From: Tabrizicola_A sp964393035
GTDB lineage: Bacteria; Pseudomonadota; Alphaproteobacteria; Rhodobacterales; Rhodobacteraceae
Assembly (NCBI GenBank): GCA_964393035.1
Contig: CAYMRX010000004.1
Coordinates: forward strand, 346,993-410,992
Length of the DNA stretch: 64,000 nt
Direction of reading: 5' to 3'
Both the position numbers and the translations under genes were made by a program. A model generated the notes under the pieces. The model saw nothing but the letters and a program-made list of their open reading frames with translations. It was not told the DNA's origin and made no database searches. Of the stretch, positions 62,054 through 64,000 are shown piece after piece (position 1 is the stretch's first letter; the number at the start of each line of letters is the position of its first letter).

Positions 62054-63378
62054 GCCCGCGCCTCCAAAAGCACAACATTGTCGCCGCCAAGGGCGTCGGG
62101 ATCTCTACCTTCGATGATCGCCATCAATCGGCGATCCCAGGCCTCCAGTGCCGCGCGAATTTCATCTGAATAGTCGTGCTGGTCATAAGTGGCGCGGATC
62201 CCGCCGATAACGTGCCCGATAGCGATTTCTGCGATGTCAGGGCGGACCCGGCAGGCGCTTAGGCCTGTTCGCATCGTCCGTCGCAGATCGTGTGGCGTCC
62301 AGTGCCCCCAGATTTCATCGTCACCATTGCCCAGGATCTCGCGGTTTCTGGATACCGCCCGCGCAACGGCATGGTTGGTTATTGGCTGCCCAGGCCTGGC
62401 CTCAAAGAGATGACCGGCCCATGGATCATTTCGGCGACGTGCGAGCCGGTGGATTTCGTCGCGAGCCTGGTTCAAGAGCGTCATCGCGGTATCAGTCAGA
62501 TAAACCCGTTGCGTTGTTTCGGTCTTGCCGCGACGGCTCGCTGGGATAGTCCACCATCTGCCATTTATCTCGGACTCGTGCATACCTGTCACCTCTCCCG
62601 GACGCTGGCCTGTGACCAGGACCAATTTTAGGGCCAGCGCGGTCAGTTTATAGAAGTCGGCGCGCTCAACATTGTGCCAAAAGGCACGGATCTCCTCTGG
62701 ATCCAAAACCCGCTTTCGCACGGTAGGAGCGAGCGGCTTCTTTTTGCCCGCAACGTGGATGCTGTTCGGCTTAAGATCGGCAGCCGGATTTGCAGGGATG
62801 TATTCGCGATCGGCTGCATAGGTCAGAATTTTTCGGACATAAATCAGCAACTGCGCAGCACTGCGTGGCGCGGTGCCCGCTTTCGCTTCCACAAGGTCGA
62901 TCACGTCACGTCGGCGAACATCGGTGATTTTAAGGTCACCGATCGCAGGGATCAGATCCTTTTTAACCAGCGCCTGGATTGTGCTTGCGCTGCGTAGGCC
63001 GCTCGCGTGCTTTTCCAGCCAATCCAAAGCCACCTCCTTCATCAGGGGTTCGGCCCGCCGCCGCCGCTTTTCTTCAAGAGGGTCAGCGCCCATCGCAATA
63101 CCTTGAACAAGGTTGCGCGCCTCAGTCCGCGCGGCTTCCAGCGTCCAAGTCGGATAGTCGCCGATCGTTTTTCGGCGCTGCTTTCCATCGACGTAATATT
63201 GCAAGATGAACGCGCGTCCTCCGGCCTGTGTGACGCGAAACCCGAAGCCGCGCGGGGCATCTCTGTGGTCATCAAAAAACAAGCGTTGCCCGGTCTCGGG
63301 CGGGTCGATGTGATCGAGGTGCAATAGGCCGTCATCAGCCTTTGCCTTGCCAGGTTTCTTGGTCGTGAATGTCGGCAT
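62050..63378 (-). CDS. Tyrosine-type integrase (P4-integrase-like)
   Basis: A 442-aa integrase with an N-terminal arm-binding domain of the DUF4102 type (QAGGRAFILQYYVDGKQRRKTIGDYP), a core-binding region, and a full catalytic domain: Arg259 (VTGQRPGEV), Lys285, His363 and Arg366 (TPHDLRRTMRT), His389 (IGHV) and Tyr398 (GIRATYDQHDY). It would recombine the element into the tRNA-Thr 3' end through the 48-bp repeat. It is transcribed leftward, away from the right end. Confidence 0.94.
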   Translation of the reverse strand: MPTFTTKKPGKAKADDGLLHLDHIDPPETGQRLFFDDHRDAPRGFGFRVTQAGGRAFILQYYVDGKQRRKTIGDYPTWTLEAARTEARNLVQGIAMGADPLEEKRRRRAEPLMKEVALDWLEKHASGLRSASTIQALVKKDLIPAIGDLKITDVRRRDVIDLVEAKAGTAPRSAAQLLIYVRKILTYAADREYIPANPAADLKPNSIHVAGKKKPLAPTVRKRVLDPEEIRAFWHNVERADFYKLTALALKLVLVTGQRPGEVTGMHESEINGRWWTIPASRRGKTETTQRVYLTDTAMTLLNQARDEIHRLARRRNDPWAGHLFEARPGQPITNHAVARAVSRNREILGNGDDEIWGHWTPHDLRRTMRTGLSACRVRPDIAEIAIGHVIGGIRATYDQHDYSDEIRAALEAWDRRLMAIIEGRDPDALGGDNVVLLEARA

Positions 63379-63392
63379 CTGGTCCTCCTTTT

Positions 63393-63608
63393 AGTGACAA
63401 ATCCGGCGAGGGCGTTTTCGGCTCTGACAAACGGTCATCGGGTCGCGCGATGGGTCATTCAGTCGAGACGAAAATTTTCTTGTCACTGGATTTGTCACGG
63501 CTTGTCACTGCATCGTGCGTCGCCCGCTGTCGCTATATGTCAGTTGGCATGGTATAAATGTCAATGAAAAACAATACGTTCATGTCGATCAATTTGGAAT
63601 TTGTCACT
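63393..63608. repeat. Right cluster of TTGTCAC motifs (putative integrase arm sites)
   Basis: TTGTCAC(T/G) occurs at 63480, 63492, 63502 and 63601 in one direction, and its reverse complement AGTGACAA at 63393. The same octamer is found twice near the left end. Repeated motifs with helical spacing beside both ends are the layout of arm sites. Confidence 0.65.
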
Positions 63609-63637
63609 AAATCAATGCGCCAAATCGGCAAAAATAT

Positions 63638-63685
63638 TGATTTGTAATCAGAGGGTCGGCGGTTCAAGTCCGTCTGGGGGCACCA
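63638..63685 (+). repeat. Right attachment repeat (attR)
   Basis: A 48-bp copy of the tRNA-Thr 3' end (47 of 48 identical). It lacks the acceptor 5' part and D arm, so it is not a tRNA gene but the displaced original end left by integration. Confidence 0.93.
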
Positions 63686-64000
63686 TATTTATCAAAGAGT
63701 TAGACTATCTGCCCTATCTGCCATTTCGCTCAGGGGGCCAATCTTGCAGAAATCTTGCACGGTGTTGGACACGAACGGGAATGCGCTGGCAGTAGCGGGG
63801 ACTTTCGTGTTGGGAAATCAAAGCAAAATCACCGTACGGCGCATCGAGATAGTGGGATTGAGCCGAACTGCATGACGATTATTTCTGCAGGCAACCCAAC
63901 CCGACGAAATCGCCGCCGCGATCACGGGCCAATTGACAGCATTCGCTAGGGTCAGGACCCATTGATTATCCGCTCGCGGCGTGATTCAGCCTCTGCGAGG
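63686..64000. other. Right flank of the element, no gene recognised
   Basis: These 315 bases show no ORF with a convincing start or family. The direct echo CTTGCAGAAATCTTGCACGG (63744-63763) and the GGGTCAGGACCC palindrome near 63952 are the only features noticed. It should be chromosomal DNA that originally followed tRNA-Thr, unless another element lies there. Confidence 0.5.
63950..63975. other. Possible insertion-sequence end
   Basis: CTAGGGTCAGGACCCATT has an internal palindrome and sits directly after CTA, a layout like IS5-family ends. It may be the edge of an insertion sequence that extends beyond the window or a remnant. Based on resemblance only. Confidence 0.2.

Larger units (their letters stand above)
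54757..63685. mobile_element. Integrated element in tRNA-Thr: candidate capsid-encoding phage satellite (about 8.9 kb)
   Basis: The element is bounded by 48-bp direct repeats and has a tyrosine integrase next to the right end. The credible genes read leftward: int, 239-aa unknown, AlpA-type HTH, Prim-Pol/DUF3987, lipoprotein, HK97 capsid protein, P27 small terminase, two small unknowns, terminator. It has no large terminase, portal, prohead protease, tail or lysis gene, so it cannot make a phage alone. This matches the logic of helper-dependent satellites (capsid-forming PICI-like, P4-like), though it could be a decayed prophage. TTGTCAC(T) motifs near both ends suggest integrase arm sites. 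The genes look intact. Confidence 0.85.

Noticed and set aside
63638..63685. Second tRNA-Thr gene
   Set aside because: Only the 3' part is present; the acceptor 5' strand and D arm are missing, so it is an attachment repeat.
63755..63949. 64-codon ORF in the right flank
   Set aside because: No ribosome-binding site, no recognisable motif, and composition not typical of coding sequence here.

Overview
The window looks like a chromosomal segment of a high-GC alphaproteobacterium of the Rhodobacteraceae. The evidence is the strong G/C third-position bias, proteins of recognisably Rhodobacterales type (GapR/DUF2312, an IalB-family protein, DUF2189, DUF882, an M23 peptidase next to a bactofilin, a separate methyltetrahydrofolate:corrinoid methyltransferase) and a GTTC-N7-GTTC LexA box before uvrA. 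The species cannot be named from the sequence.

Bases 1-54,700 are ordinary, densely packed core genome. Cell-envelope genes recur: an AmiC-type amidase, PBP1A, bactofilin with an M23 endopeptidase, an AsmA-like giant, NagZ, a SPOR protein, a DUF882 peptidase, an L,D-transpeptidase and an LpxD-ACP-ketosynthase operon. Among them are information-processing genes (prfB, queA, uvrA, argS, scpAB, rlmE, xerD, gapR), metabolic genes (lpdA, mmsA with a divergent LysR regulator, coaD, a methyl-THF operon, ppx/gppA, aroK-aroB) and transporters (two MFS proteins, a fused iron-type ABC permease). Several compact operons are visible: argS-SPOR-nagZ-scpA-scpB, ppx-rlmE, lpxD-acp-KAS, a four-gene minus-strand unit ending with xerD and a CorC-like gene, and aroK-aroB. 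Convergent pairs are often separated by perfect bidirectional hairpin terminators.

Bases 54,757-63,685 are an integrated mobile element of about 8.9 kb in the 3' end of tRNA-Thr(TGT). A 48-bp direct repeat with one mismatch marks both ends. A tyrosine integrase lies just inside the right end, and TTGTCAC(T) motifs cluster at both ends like integrase arm sites. Apart from one doubtful small ORF, all genes read from the integrase toward the tRNA: integrase, unknown 239-aa protein, AlpA-type HTH, Prim-Pol/DUF3987 replication protein, small lipoprotein, HK97-type major capsid protein, P27-type small terminase and two small unknowns, followed by a terminator. No large terminase, portal, protease, tail or lysis gene is present. 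This is the content expected of a capsid-encoding phage satellite that depends on a helper phage, and it is the most interesting object in the window. It also carries a 35-bp inverted repeat enclosing 62 bp and a possible small RNA between the AlpA and primase genes.

Beyond the right attachment repeat (63,686-64,000) no convincing gene is visible. A short palindromic motif near 63,950 may be an insertion-sequence end.
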